DNA from: Cladocopium goreaui
Taxonomy: Eukaryota; Sar; Dinophyceae; Suessiales; Symbiodiniaceae
DNA: 64,000 nucleotides
Assembly (NCBI GenBank): GCA_947184155.2
Contig: CAMXCT020001519.1
Span: 83,427-147,426, forward strand
Reading direction: 5' to 3'
Each line of letters opens with the position of its first letter. The first letter of the stretch is position 1. Positions 11,246-23,662 of the stretch are shown here, one piece after another. Position numbers and translations under genes: made by a program. Under the pieces are notes generated by a model. The model was not told where the DNA came from, did no database searches, and saw only the letters and a list, made by a program, of their open reading frames with translations.

Positions 11246-14200
11246 CTCTCTAACTTATCTCAATATGGATCCATGTGCGAGACACAGTCAGCTCGATTTG
11301 CTTCTTGGTTGTGTCTGGAAACGGGACCCTTACAGAAGCCATCAGACTTTGGTACAGAGACTCCTTCACATGAGGGACCTAAATTTAAGACCCAAAACAA
11401 TATGGATGTGCGCAACACCGACCACATGGGGACTGCTTTCCCAGATAACCACCGAGATCGAATCTTAAACAACGAAAATGTGTACAGTACGTCCCCACCA
11501 GAAACGCACAGCGCGGAAATCCTTAACAAAGTCTTGACATAAACCTCTCAATGCCTTTTTTTTCTGTCAATATGTTTGATGGCCATAACAAAATGAATGG
11601 CTGACGGGTCTGCGGTCCATGTTTCTGTTTCACTCCTTCTGCAGTCTTCGATCTTTACAATGATTTTTTGGCCTGGACCGACCTGGACCGACCTCTCACT
11701 CGCAACAAATTGCCGTGGTCCACACAAAATTTCATTCTTCATTGCGAAACACAATGCTTTCCCCGACGCCCAGGTGAAACCTACTAGGATAGGGGTGTGT
11801 GCTTGTACGTGTGTCTGTGTACGGCCTGTCGATGTACGAATCATTACGAATCCACCAACCCATTGAAAGTCAACACCCAACCGCCCTTGGCGTCACCGCC
11901 CCTGCTCAACTGCCGTCAGCCATGTTGCATTTCCGGCACAGTCTGTGCACCTCCTCGCCGCCCAGCTCCACCAACTCCGCCGTGACCAACTCATGCAGCC
12001 TGCAGCCGCTCAGCCCTCCTACATTCCCTTCCCCAACATGGCCCTCATCTCCCCTCATTCTCTAACCCTTCCTGCATCTTGCAGCCCCAGCTGCCATACA
12101 GACCCTCCTCTGCTGCCAAGGCACGGCGCCCCAGCGATCGCAGTCGATGATCCGCCCACGCCAGCACCACATGCAATACACGATCGCGGCATGGCTCTCT
12201 GTCTATCTACCTTGCAAGTCGAACAACATGTACTTTTTTGTCAGCGACAGGGCCATGCCAACCTAGTCTCTCTCTATCTCTCTACAGGCTTGGAGATAGA
12301 AGAAGTCATTCACATATGTTGATGCACTGTTTCAGCTGCCAACATGCGCAAAAAATATGAGATGATAAACTGTGATGTTGACTGTCATGTCGAATAATGC
12401 ATTGAATCAGTTTAATCTTTTCATTGATGCTTTGCACTCCCATAAGCCAAAGTCCACAACATCGCGCAGTTGAAGCAGCTTTGTCTTCGTCCAAAATTGC
12501 TTTCACACTTCAGATCGCATCACTGCAGAGGCTTTATCGGAGTTTCTGCCCAGTATGGTTTTGCACATATTTTGCGTCTACTAGTATATACCATGGTAAT
12601 ATGACCCTCCAGTGTCCAGGGGTCGGCGGCAGAGGGCGTAGCCCTTTATATATATACCATGGTGTTCTTTTGTGATCATGGCATTCTTTGAGGTGAATGT
12701 TTATAACATGTATAACTATCTGGAATATAATCCTTCAAGAAAGTGCATCATCTCTTTGAAAAGGGTGCAGGATTTCCTCAGACATCAAAACATAATTCCA
12801 AATTTCAAGATGGAATTCTTTTGTGCTTATAGTGATCCTTTTATCAAAAGAGTATGTATTCCTTGAAAAAATGTGGAAAGTGTTGTTTTTCTTTAAAACT
12901 ATCAGCTCCTTGAGGCAGATGCAATATTCTCTTAAGACAATGGAAATTTATTCCAACATGTAATCCTTTTACACATGCAGCACTCTTTCTGAAATAATAT
13001 GGTTGTCCCTTGGTGCGTAAATGATGGAATCACTTGATTAAGAAGAGTGCACAACTCTTTCATATTAAATACAGAAACTAGCTTCTTTAGAGAAAGACCT
13101 GATTCTTAAGGAACAACAAACGAAAACTAAACCTTTTCAACATGAATACTACACGTGTGAAGACAACTATTTTTACTTTTGCAGGAACATTGCTTCTTGA
13201 AAAGGATACTATATATATATTGTCTTATGGTGGGGTACTTCAACATAGTAATTTGACGTGATGTTCAAGGACTATAGCGTTGCTGCATTTGGTATTGCAC
13301 TTTTGACATGAATTCTGCATATTAAGGGATGGTTGTAAATCGAAAAGCATGCTACATATGGCACAGGAATATTGCCTATTTGAAGGGATATCATGTGGAA
13401 GAAGATTTCGCTTTTTCAGAACAAATGCTGCATTTCTTAGATTTTAGAGGATTTCTTCATAATTGTAGGGGTATTGCTTGTTGAAAAAAGCATTGTACTT
13501 TTTCAAAGGAAAAATGCAATTCAACGAAAAATGCTTCTTTATAAGCTGGGGATACTTCATTGTTTAGAACATGAATGCACTATCTTAAATTCATGCTACA
13601 TATTATAGAAACATGTTTACCCCTAAATGGAAGGCTGTACATCTTCAGGGACGCCCTGCATCTTTTAGAAAATATATATATATATATTGCAAGGGATACT
13701 GGAAGGATTCATGAAACTATTTCAAGGATATTATATAAGATGCACATATGTTTCTGTTTCAATATGCTTATTCCTGAATTGTGTGTATTTAAATTTATGA
13801 TCATTTATGGCTCTTGGACTCTGATGTATTTACTGAACTGCATTCAATAAGAACAACATATTTCACAAGGAGACTCATAAACAAGAAATATAGTATTAAT
13901 AAGATTGTGCATGGGAATTGCATGGAACTAGATGTCCAATAATTTCTGAATAAAAACCTGCCTTTCTTGTTTTATGGCAATTTTGAGCACATAGTTGGGT
14001 GAAAAGTAGCACATAGTTGGGTGACAGATACAAGTATGTACTTAAAGTGCAACCTGTTCATATCTGGATCAGAAGGATTTCAAAAAAAAAGCCATGAGTT
14101 TAAGCAAATTTTCTGCCGCTCACAACAGTCCCCTCCCGTATATAAATAATCTGATAATCTAGATACCAACAAATAGAATAGATAGAGCCCTGGGAGAGGC

Positions 14201-15285
14201 TCAAAAAAAGCCATGGCGTCTCCTTCTCTAAATCATCTTTGGTTTTGAGCGCATGGCGCTCCGATCTGGACCTACAGGGCACGCAAAGCTGAGGACACGG
14301 AGGGCACCTGAGAGTCCATTTTTCGGCCCAAGCCTTGGTTGCATGCTGTCCTTAGTGGAGAGTGACGCATGGGGTACACACACACCTCTAGTGATACCGT
14401 GTCATCCCAGAGACAGGTTCCCAAAACTGGGTGCTCCAAATCCCAAGAGTGGGAAGGTACCCTCCAAAGCTGTCAAAAGTACCGTCATCCTGACCAATGC
14501 CCTTCCGAAGAGATATGAAGAGATTCATCTTTGATCAGCTGATCAGCCCAATGAATCGAAATCTGCATGCGAGGCACTAGCCCGTGTCACCTGGTTGCCG
14601 GGAGTCCACGAACCAGCAGCTGCAGCCAAGAGGTGGCAGCCACGCACATCGGTGATGACCAGCTCAGACCAGCAGCTTTTTTGTCTTAAGAATACTTAAG
14701 AGGTACAGAAAGAAAATCTGCCAACCACATGCAACACATGCAACCACTCAAGTCACTCTTTTCCTCGCGCTCAACGAGTCAAAGCAGATCAAACCAGCAG
14801 GGCATGCGGGTCTTATGTACATGACTTTGGACTCTTCAAGTTCCAACGATATGTATTTGCCCAGACCATGCGCCTCCTGCGAATGCAGTGTGAGCTTTGT
14901 TGCTTGAAAGGGTACAGGAATGTCCAGGCAAAATCTGTTTTCCTTTCCGTTTCTTTTGGGACCCAAGAGCCACCTATTTGATGGTCACTTTGAGTATGGG
15001 GGAACACTCACTTGGGTCAACACGTCTAGGTGCTACCTAGAAGACTGAGCAGCATCAAACTGTGCATTGCTGCAAATCCACTTGGACCCTGATACGCATC
15101 CGCACCTGATTCAAAGCTATCGATCGGTAGCAAACCTGTCGAAAAACCATGGAGGGTTAGAAGTGACAACCAGAATGTAGAGACTGGGAAATCCATACAG
15201 TTGCACGCTCGACGTGTTTTCATGAGGCTGAAAGATGTAGAATGTAGATGTCTTGCTCTGCTGAACATCAGTCTACACTTCTCTG
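11246..15285. other. Gene-poor, largely AT-rich interval
   Basis: I can support no gene here. From about 12,650 to 14,200 the sequence is strongly AT-rich with TATATA runs (13,209, 13,672). A GC-rich island CAGGGGTCGGCGG (12617-12629) with a GGGCGTAGCCC hairpin at 12,635 sits beside TATATATA. The plus frame 14253-14534 (93 codons) is open but has no recognisable motif. Confidence 0.5.
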
Positions 15286-16100
15286 TCATAGACTGTATAA
15301 ATTGCTGGCTGCAGATTGCTTGGCCGCGCACTTCTTCTGGCGCTTTTTCTGGCCAAAAGGAAGCCGACGACGTTCACCGAGGACATCTGTCGTCTTTCGC
15401 ACCCTTTTGCCATGTTGGAGCCTCAGGAGACACTTCCGAAGTGCTACTCTTTTACTGTATCGATCTTTATCTATTTCGGATGATTTCGGTGTCATCCGGA
15501 ATCGTCCACAATACTTGGGGCTGTACTTCCAAAGCTTGTGACGCGAAAGTGCGGGCAATGCCTTTAGAGTTGCTCACAAATGCAAAACTGACCAAAGAAA
15601 ACAAAGCACGACAAAGCTCAAATATGCTCAAGTCATGTTTGGAGATTCTGACTGCCTCCACGTTGGCCGTGGTTGGATCGATCTTTCTATCTTTCGCCTA
15701 AGAAACTAAGATGGACCGAGCACAAAACACGGAACATCACGGAACGCTCAGGCCATCATGGCCATCATGGCGGCCATCATGGCGGCCATCTTGAGCGTAT
15801 CTCCGCAGGGGGCCGAGCAATTGCTTTTTCTCGGGTAAATCGATCACCTCGTCCACTTCATGTACAGTCTGTACAGTCGGATTGAAGTGGTCACATGTGG
15901 TCACATAATGTTGCATATTAGACACATGGATCATATGGTCACTATGTTACATGATGTTACATGAAGTTACATGATGTTACATGCTGTGCGTAGAAAAAGT
16001 TGGGATCCTCTCGGCTCTGAGCTCCCGACGGCGCCGTTCTGTGCCCCCAATCTCTCTGGTCAAGGGATCCTGCTGCCGCGCCTTGAATGCCCGTTTCCTC
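15286..16100 (-). CDS. Possible 3' exons of the DDX56/DBP9-like gene
   Basis: Downstream of the last exon I can place with confidence (16171) there are basic coding-like pieces on the same strand. About 16,100-15,985 has an acceptor CTGAG and a frame containing KRAFKARQQDPLT, a basic-then-DPL pattern like the tail of this helicase family. About 15,353-15,286 (acceptor TTTTGGCCAG) encodes KKRQKKCAAKQSAASNLYSL and a stop. Reading phase between the pieces is not resolved, so the true stop codon is uncertain. Confidence 0.35.
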
Positions 16101-16170
16101 AGCAGAGCGGGCATTTCACATGATGTGGCGATGATATGATGATATGATGCCATAGGGGTGCAGATGCTAC

Positions 16171-19100
16171 CGCTTCAGGTGCCAGCCGTTTCAGGTTGAC
16201 AGAGATCTTCCCACTGGCCTTGTTGGCGCTGCGTACTGCCTTCTGCACCTGAGTAGGCCAGGAATCAGGATAGAATGATCTGAAAATCATTGAAATCCCA
16301 AAATGAGTCCTTCAATTCATTCAATTCATTCAATTCATTCAATCCAAGAGGTTATCAAAGCATATCAAAGCCACTTCGTACCTGAAATCGAAGTATACAG
16401 TCAACTGTATGAAGATTCAAAGCTTCGCACGGGAGTGGCTCTTGTGAAGTCTTCTGGCACCAGGTACGATGGCACCTCGAGCTTTCACATGTGGATCGAT
16501 CCACGATTCCACGGATCTCCAGCTGAAAATATTGGGAGATCCATGGGAGATCCATGGGAGATCCATGGGAGATCCATGGGAGATCCATGGGAGATCCATG
16601 GATGTTGGATTCCTTTTGAAGGGCAAAGATTCGGCAAAGATTCGGCAAAGATGGCAAGATGGTCTTGGGCCATGACGCTTTTCAAATGTGCCCTGACTGT
16701 TTTCTTCTCCCGAAGCTGCCTCTGCATCCTGCCCAGCTTGGAATAAGATGAGAAGGCAATACACCATTGGACCATGAACATCAAAACAGCGAAATGATAA
16801 GTCCAATGATAAGCACATCAAATCATCATGTTTCTTGAAGTTGGGGAGGCGTTTACGGCCAACCAGTCCTCTGCAAAGCCAGCTTGTCATCGGGGTGGTC
16901 GTCAAAGTAAGCTTTCAACTTGTCAGAGTGCAGCGCCTGGGATCTTTCGCCCAAAGGCCAGAAAAAGAATTCTGAGGAATTCAGAACACCTCTCCTTTTT
17001 CGACTGCGGGAACTGTTTTTTTGAAACATGTTCGCAACATGTTGAAACGTTGACTCAGCTTCGGCCTCCAGCTGAAGCTCCCGTGCTCGGTATTTGGCCA
17101 AGACCTTCTTGGTCAGACCCCTGGCCTGGAAACGCGAGCGTCCACCAAGGCACTAAAGGTCACCCGGGTCCTATCACAACACGTTTCTGGATGGCCCAGG
17201 CCATGTCTTCAACTCGATAGCCTGGCCACAGCACTTGCAACACTTGCAACACTTGCAACACTTGCAACTCTGCTTCATTCTGCTATATACTTCTTGTATC
17301 TTATTGTATCTTCTTGTATCTTCTTGTATCTTCTTGTATCTTCTTGCCGCTTGCCCGGAGATACGCATGAGTCGCACACATTGTGCATGAAAATGTAAAG
17401 TGCTGATGCACATACTGTGACATACGCATACTGACAAATAGCGCAAACACATCTATATAATTGCTCATGTCGCTACCAGAAAAAAAAAAAGTTTCAAGAA
17501 CACATGCTGTGTATGTGAATTTATGTCACTTCATTTTTGTCAAACCAAGTAAAAGATCACTTGAATTTGTCCTCTCTGACATTCTTTTCAAAGCAGGACG
17601 AGTCCACGAAAGCGCTCCGCATCCGAGATCTGCATTGGCAGAGGTTGAAGAGGCCCAGTGCCACCTCAAGAAATTCAACGGTCACGACACGAGGCCAACA
17701 AGTGGCCAAAGCTGTATACAGATTTATATAGATCAAAGATGATGAAAGTCGTTCTCAATACCAGCGGAACTTTGCATGTGTGCCATGTGATGTTCTATAA
17801 ATATGTGTCGAATCCACCAACTGATCAAACAGACTTAGACATCTATAATTAGACATAATTAGACTATCCTCTTGGCAAATTTTACAGATTCCAAATCTGG
17901 AGCCATCCACGGCAAACTGCTCAGGAGGCCTGCGGCACTCTGTGCCCGAATGATCTTCTGAAGCTGCGGCCTCATTGCAGTTATGATTGACTCCACATTC
18001 ATCCATGGGAAATCTGAAGCTTTTTCAAATCTATTCAGAGTATGAAAAGGAGACACAAACAAACAATCTCGGGCCACGGCTCTTCCTCATATGTACAAAG
18101 AGTCAGCCTTGAACCAGCAGAAATTCTTTGTGCAAGCGTGCGTATGTGCATTTCATCGGCTCCCAAACATCCAATCGCAAGTAATGCAATTTCTTGTGTT
18201 CCAAAGATACACCAAATCATGGGTTTTAACCACAAGAAATAGATAGAAATAGCATGAAGTGACCATTGGTGCAACTTGGAGATGAGTTCGGTATCTGCGC
18301 CGTTTGGGGTTGATCTGTTTGACCATGTTAAGCCTGTCCTATGGCTGAGGCTTGCACGCCGTCCCACTGGCACCGCCGCGGGCACAGCGTCCAACTCGAT
18401 GCACCTTAGGATCCAATGAGGAGGACAGAGGCATGAAACGGGTCACAACGGGTCACAACAGAAAAGTTCAGGCCTTTTTCAGTCTTTTTGTGGGTTGTCA
18501 ATGTCAGTTTCAGCTCCCCACATAATCGCGAACACTTTCTGGCACATCCGCATTGAGCACAGTGCTGACCTAGGTATAAAGATGATCAAAGATGCATTTT
18601 GTCTGTTCATTGACAGGAGCTTTCGACAAAATGGAGCGCTGTCCGCATTCAGCCTCCGGCACCGTGCAAGTCTACTCCCCTGGTGAGGGAGTACTGCTGA
18701 TCCTCATGGAAAGCACCAACGCACTCTAGAGAGATTAACAGTCAAAATGGCAGAAAATGGCATAAAATAGCTACCAAATTCCTTCAGAATCAGCTTGGTT
18801 CAAATACATCAGAAGTATGTCTTCGACTTTATGCTTGGGTGCCTTGACTTTGCGGCCCTTCTGCTGCTTCTCTTCCTTGACTTTTTTCACCTGAAGGCCC
18901 ACTAAGTCACTAGTGGCACAAAAAGTCTGCAGATCCACATCAAAAGAACTCAACCGTCTTGCTGTCAGAGCTTGCCAGGCTCACCGGAACTGGAGCAGCT
19001 TCTTCGATGTCCTGCAGTTGCAAACGGCAAAACAATGCAAAACGCATCTCTAAAATGCAAATGGCACGGAAAACGATCAAAAAGGCATAAAACTTGGCCA

Positions 19101-22100
19101 CAGGGTGCACTCTCCTCTTCTTCTCCTTCCTCTTCTCCTTCCTCTTCTCCTTCCTCTTCTCCTTCCTCTTCACCTTCCTCTTCACCTTCCTCTTCGTCTT
19201 CCTCGTCTTCCTCGTCTTCCTTGTCTTCTTCCTGTTCGGCGTCGGCTGCCTTCACCTCCTTCACCCCCTTACCTTTCTTGACTTTTGCATCCAATGCCGA
19301 GGTGGCCTTGTTCCTCAAGGCAGACCTCCGGAACTGTTCGATTGACTGAGCGGGAGAGCTTCATTTCAAAACTGTTCATAGCTAACACATCACACATCTT
19401 CACACATCTTTTTTCATGCCTTCTTTCAGAGCATGTTTCACACTTCAGATGTTTCACATTTCATCACTGGTTTTGCTTGAGCAAATAGATACGCATGAGC
19501 TGCACATGAGCTGCACGTGAACTGCCGTTCTGAGCCAACTCTACATCGCACCTGCGTGGACCAGCTGCCTCGGAAGAATATGACTTGATGTATCTTGATG
19601 TACAATGGGTATGGCTTTGGACTCTCACAGTCCTTTACCGTGTGCACGACTGGCACTATACTTTTTGTATGAAAACTCTTGGACTTAGACAACATCCGCT
19701 TCATTTTCAGCATTTTAGGATATTTTAGGTTCTTCAAATGATCCTTCATTCAGGATTTGCTCCAAATTTGTCATACCAGTCTTCACCGTCACCGTCCAAT
19801 TCGTCCAATTCGTCCAATTCGTCACCTTGGTTTCACGGTTTCACCATGTTTCACCATGGTCCCATTCGCTGAGGCCCACCTGAGATTCGGCCATCTCCTG
19901 GAAAACTTGCCACTTTTGCTGATGTGATCTGACTATTGTTGATGTATGTTGATGTGATCTCATATGACTCATATGACTCATGTGATTTTGATATATTTTG
20001 ATATGATCCTATGATTTAGGACACGATGTCATGAGGTCTCCTCGTCATCATCATCTTCCATCTCTTCCTCTTCTCCTTCCTCGAAGTCGTCCTGGCCACG
20101 GGTTCAGCTCGGTTCAGCTCAACCAGGAAAGTCTGAAACTCACAACTTACTAGTCGAACGCAGAAATGGCCTCATCCTCCTCTGCCTTGGCACAAAACCG
20201 AGCTGCGACCAGCATCAAATGTTTCAACCAGTTATCCTGTCGCCATACCCACAGACCAACATCTTGTCATCTGCACCTCGTCATCTGCAACTCCAAGTCC
20301 TTCATCGGTTGCCTGAAAAAGAGGATCTATGCCAAGGTAACCAAAGGACCCGTCATGTCTTAGCATAGCCTAGTGAACAAACCTTCCATATTGGTATGGA
20401 CGATTCGCAAAACCTTGTGAAGACTTCAAGGGTGTCGTGCCCACTTTGTGCAGCATTTCCACGTCTGGGAATCCCTTACGATGAGCAGCTCCACCAAGCC
20501 CTGGTTAAAGGTGTCAAGGATGTTTTGTCCTTGCCACTAAAGTTCTGGAAAGACAACACGGACCAGGATCCAAAATGAAATCCTCTTGAAGAGACAACGT
20601 TGTGGCACGTGGTCATATCAGATGGATCAGAGTGTTCAGGTTTTGTGATGCATCGCATTTTGTTTGCTCCTAAGCATTCTTGGCATCTCCAGACCCCTGG
20701 GTGGCGTGCGACTGGCATGCGGCAGTTCCGAATTGAGGACGACTGCATTGATGCTGAAACGCTCCAGCCTGAAAAATCTGAGGCATCTGCATTGGTATGT
20801 TCCAACAAGTCACTTTCTGTATTTAAGGGGCAGCCGGCAAAGCCAACCGCGGAGAGGTCTCTGAGCTAGTGGCAGGATCTTCAAGCGGTATGCGCCATCA
20901 ATGCTTTTCACAAAGATGAGCCTAAGACTTCCTTTCCAGAGAAACCAGTGGGAGTTCAAGTCTCACAGTTGGACATTCCCTTCTGCAGTGTCTACCTACA
21001 AGCACTCAGACTAATAAGTCCAAAACGTCTTACCCTGAATCAGCTGAAGCTTCCTGAGCGACAGGATGAGTTGGCAACTTCCTGGTGCTTCTGAAATCTT
21101 CAATGCATGCCAGGCAAGCAATAGCGTGTAGAGAATGAGGTACTTGTCAGTCTTGTGGCAAATGAAATAGAACCTGCCATGTCACCATGTCACCATGTGT
21201 GGATCAAGAGCATGGAGACTTGCATTTGAGTCTTATCTTGGATTTTGGCTCAAAGATCACATGGTCACAAGGTGGCGTGCTACAGCATGCTCTACAGCAT
21301 GCTCTACAGCATGCTCTAGCTATCTGGGGACTTAGTCAGTTTCTGGTGGTTTCCGGATCCGTAGAAAACGATGTGGCCAAGGCGGTTCAGCTCACAAACA
21401 AGGCTGCAAGGCTGCGACAGTTTTCCTGTCACACGAGGCTCCTCCAACTTCAGCACCACGGGCTTATGCAGCATCAGACCCTGTGATGGCAGTGGACGGG
21501 CAGGCGACTGCTATCCGCTATCAGCATCTATCAGCCTTGATCTTCCATAAATTGACTGAATTTGGTCTCAGAAAATGGCCTTGAGCTGCTCGACCTCTTC
21601 TGACAACGTGGCAGAGACCAACATGGCCTGTCCGCATCTCTGGATGAGTGTTGCATGAGGAATGCTACGCAATGACGAAAATATTCAAAGTGATGAAATA
21701 TTTCGAGCGATCAGCACTTATGCGGACCATCCTTGGTTGGCAAACCCCTTCATATTTATTTTGGCAACCTTAATGTTCAGAGGCGTATCAGGTTGAACTG
21801 ATCCATACCATACCATTTTCTGCTACTTTTGAAGTACAGGTACTGCCCCATACCATTTCCATACCATTTCCATAGCATTTCCTCTTTCAAAAGCCTGGTA
21901 CTTCGGCGGCATCAGGGCACACAGCGCCTTTACCTCAGCTCCAGGCACAGTCCGTAACGTGCCGCGTCCAGCCCCACTAAGGCTGCGACATCCTCCTCGT
22001 AGCCGAAGGAAAACATCAAATCTGCTTCATCCAGGACCAGGATTTTTAAGGTTCTGCCAGGACAAGAACCAGACTGCTACCAGCTATGCCAGCTATGCAG

Positions 22101-23380
22101 CACACAGCGAGATCTCAAAAAGTATGGAGGAAATCCCAAGCTGTGACAGCCCTCATCAACCATGCCAGATCTGCTCCGCCAGAGGTCTCATTGTGCCTTT
22201 GGCCTTCAGTTGAGTTGTAATGCCGAGAATCATACCCACCACACAACCATGCCATATCAACCAGAGAATGTGATTAAGCAACAAAATCAATGCAAAACAT
22301 ACCAATGAGTAGTGATATCTTATTTTAACATATATTTTGGTTGACGTTGATGGCTGCCTTTTAAAGGCAACTAGACAGAAACAGCTCCATGCAGTGCCTG
22401 ACGTTGCTTCACCAGGGCCAGGAGTGATGATGGGGTGGTCACCAACCTGGCACCACAAGGCCATGGTGCTCGTTCTCGTTGGGTTCTGACTGGCCAGCAA
22501 CACACCACTGGAAGTTCAGCTTTGGTGTACTTCTCCTGAGTTATCTGAGTTTCGGTACATTCGAAGTACATTCCGCTTTGCAGTCGAAGCCAGTCGAAGC
22601 CAGTCGAAGCTCAACGTGCTCGGAAGTGTGAAGTCAATGAGTTCCGGGCACCAGAGAGCAGGGTGTCGACTGTGATCACATCAAAACAAAAAGCAAGCCT
22701 GAAAATTCGAGTCACTGAGACTGCATTGAATTCGGTGAAAATTCAAGCTGTGATCAGTAAGCTGAGCAAGCTTGCACAGCTGCCGAATCAGCATCAGTTT
22801 GCCAAATTTCTGCTGGCTACTCTCAATGCACGCGCTGTCGTGATCATCACAAGCCAGGCGGGCAAAGATGTCATAACACCGTGCACTTGAGCAATGAGTT
22901 CCTGGCACAGCATGGGTCAGCGGTGTAGTACAGGCTCACTGCATACTAATCAAGCCGACTGGTTTCTCATTCAAAGGGGATACTTTCAATAGGGAACCGT
23001 CAAACAAAATGACTTGAAAAATGCGGCTCTGACACTTCGTGACACTTCGTGACACTTTGTGACACTTTGGTCTTTGTGGGTCCTTGGTTGGGACCAAGAT
23101 GAGACCACTCAGAGGCGCTAAACCTGGCCACTCTGGGTAAGCAGTCCCCGTGGACTCAATATACTCAATGGATAACGGCGACAGGTGACAAACTGTTCCC
23201 ACCTTTGGCCTCCATTCCTAGCAAACGCTGAACCTTGGTGGTGGCTAAATAGAAATCGCGTGGCAAACTTGGGATTCACAACAAAACGCAAAGGCTTCGT
23301 GCAAATATTGAGCGCCAAACCAGTGGCACGACATAGCACAGAGTCTTGCCGCTGCCGGTTCGAGCTCGACATAGGACGTC
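16171..23380 (-). CDS. DDX56: DEAD-box RNA helicase, DBP9/DDX56-like
   Basis: Nucleolar-type ATP-dependent RNA helicase; the family acts in large-subunit ribosome assembly. Exons join in phase and follow family order: 23321-23380 motif I (ARTGSGKT); 23203-23227; 23083-23117 Ia (LILVPTK); 22821-22901 (ELIAQV); 22413-22446 Ib-like (TTPSSLL); 21978-22053 motif II (LVLDEADLMFSFGYEED); 21895-21933; 21580-21627 motif III (SAT); 21413-21480; 21120-21173; 21034-21053; 20874-20931 (LIFVKS); 20710-20768 (LERFSINAVVLNSELP); 20480-20529 (FNQG); 20277-20312 (ATDEGL). A charged insertion typical of DBP9/DDX56 follows (about 20034-20091, 19777-19825, 19273-19345 or longer, 18985-19011, about 18840-18890). 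Then 18661-18693 (RGVDLHG), 18522-18569 (VLNADVP), 18358-18404 motif VI (HRVGRCARGG), about 17,190-17,222 (YRVEDM), 17066-17125, 16880-16936 (LHSDKLKAYF), 16677-16721, 16431-16475 (VPSYLVPEDF), 16171-16248. Several donors are GC and one is GA. No Q-motif exon was found upstream, and exons between 18,357 and 17,222 and between 22,821 and 22,446 are incomplete. Confidence 0.88.
16531..16605. repeat. 11-base tandem repeat in intron
   Basis: About seven copies of GGGAGATCCAT lie in the intron between the helicase exons 16431-16475 and 16677-16721. Confidence 0.8.
17229..17345. repeat. Two adjacent short tandem repeats in intron
   Basis: Four copies of CACTTGCAA (17229-17266) followed by about five copies of a 10-11-base CTTCTTGTAT unit (17287-17345), just upstream on the gene strand of the exon encoding YRVEDM. 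Confidence 0.8.
19110..19260 (-). repeat. 12-base repeat encoding acidic (GEEE) run
   Basis: A purine-rich 12-base repeat on the minus strand (AGGAAGGAGAAG type) reads as repeated GEEE in the frame that continues from the exon at 19273-19345. It sits where DBP9/DDX56 proteins carry a charged insertion, so it may be translated; a GTAAGG donor at 19,272 offers the alternative that it is intronic. Confidence 0.6.
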
Positions 23381-23662
23381 CTACCAGGAGGTTCCAAGCT
23401 TCTCATGCGTAAGACTTCTGTATAGTAGAGTCGAAGGTCTTGACTCGGAATGTTGCGCCTCTCTGCAAAGCACATGCGTGGAACGTAAGGATGCAAATAA
23501 GAGCAAGGGCCATGATCTTTGAAAGCTACGCATTTTCTCCACACCTTGAGTGTGAGACTGGTTGTGAAACTGCTAAATTTGATTGAAAACATGTTGAAAA
23601 CGAGTCAAGAATTCAATCTCGCGGCATTCCAATTGTGCTTGTCACGTTGGGCTGCGTGCGAG

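Noticed and set aside
7298-12629. Helitron
   Set aside because: No Rep/HUH motif, no CTRR end with adjacent hairpin in the right place, and no clear A/T insertion site.
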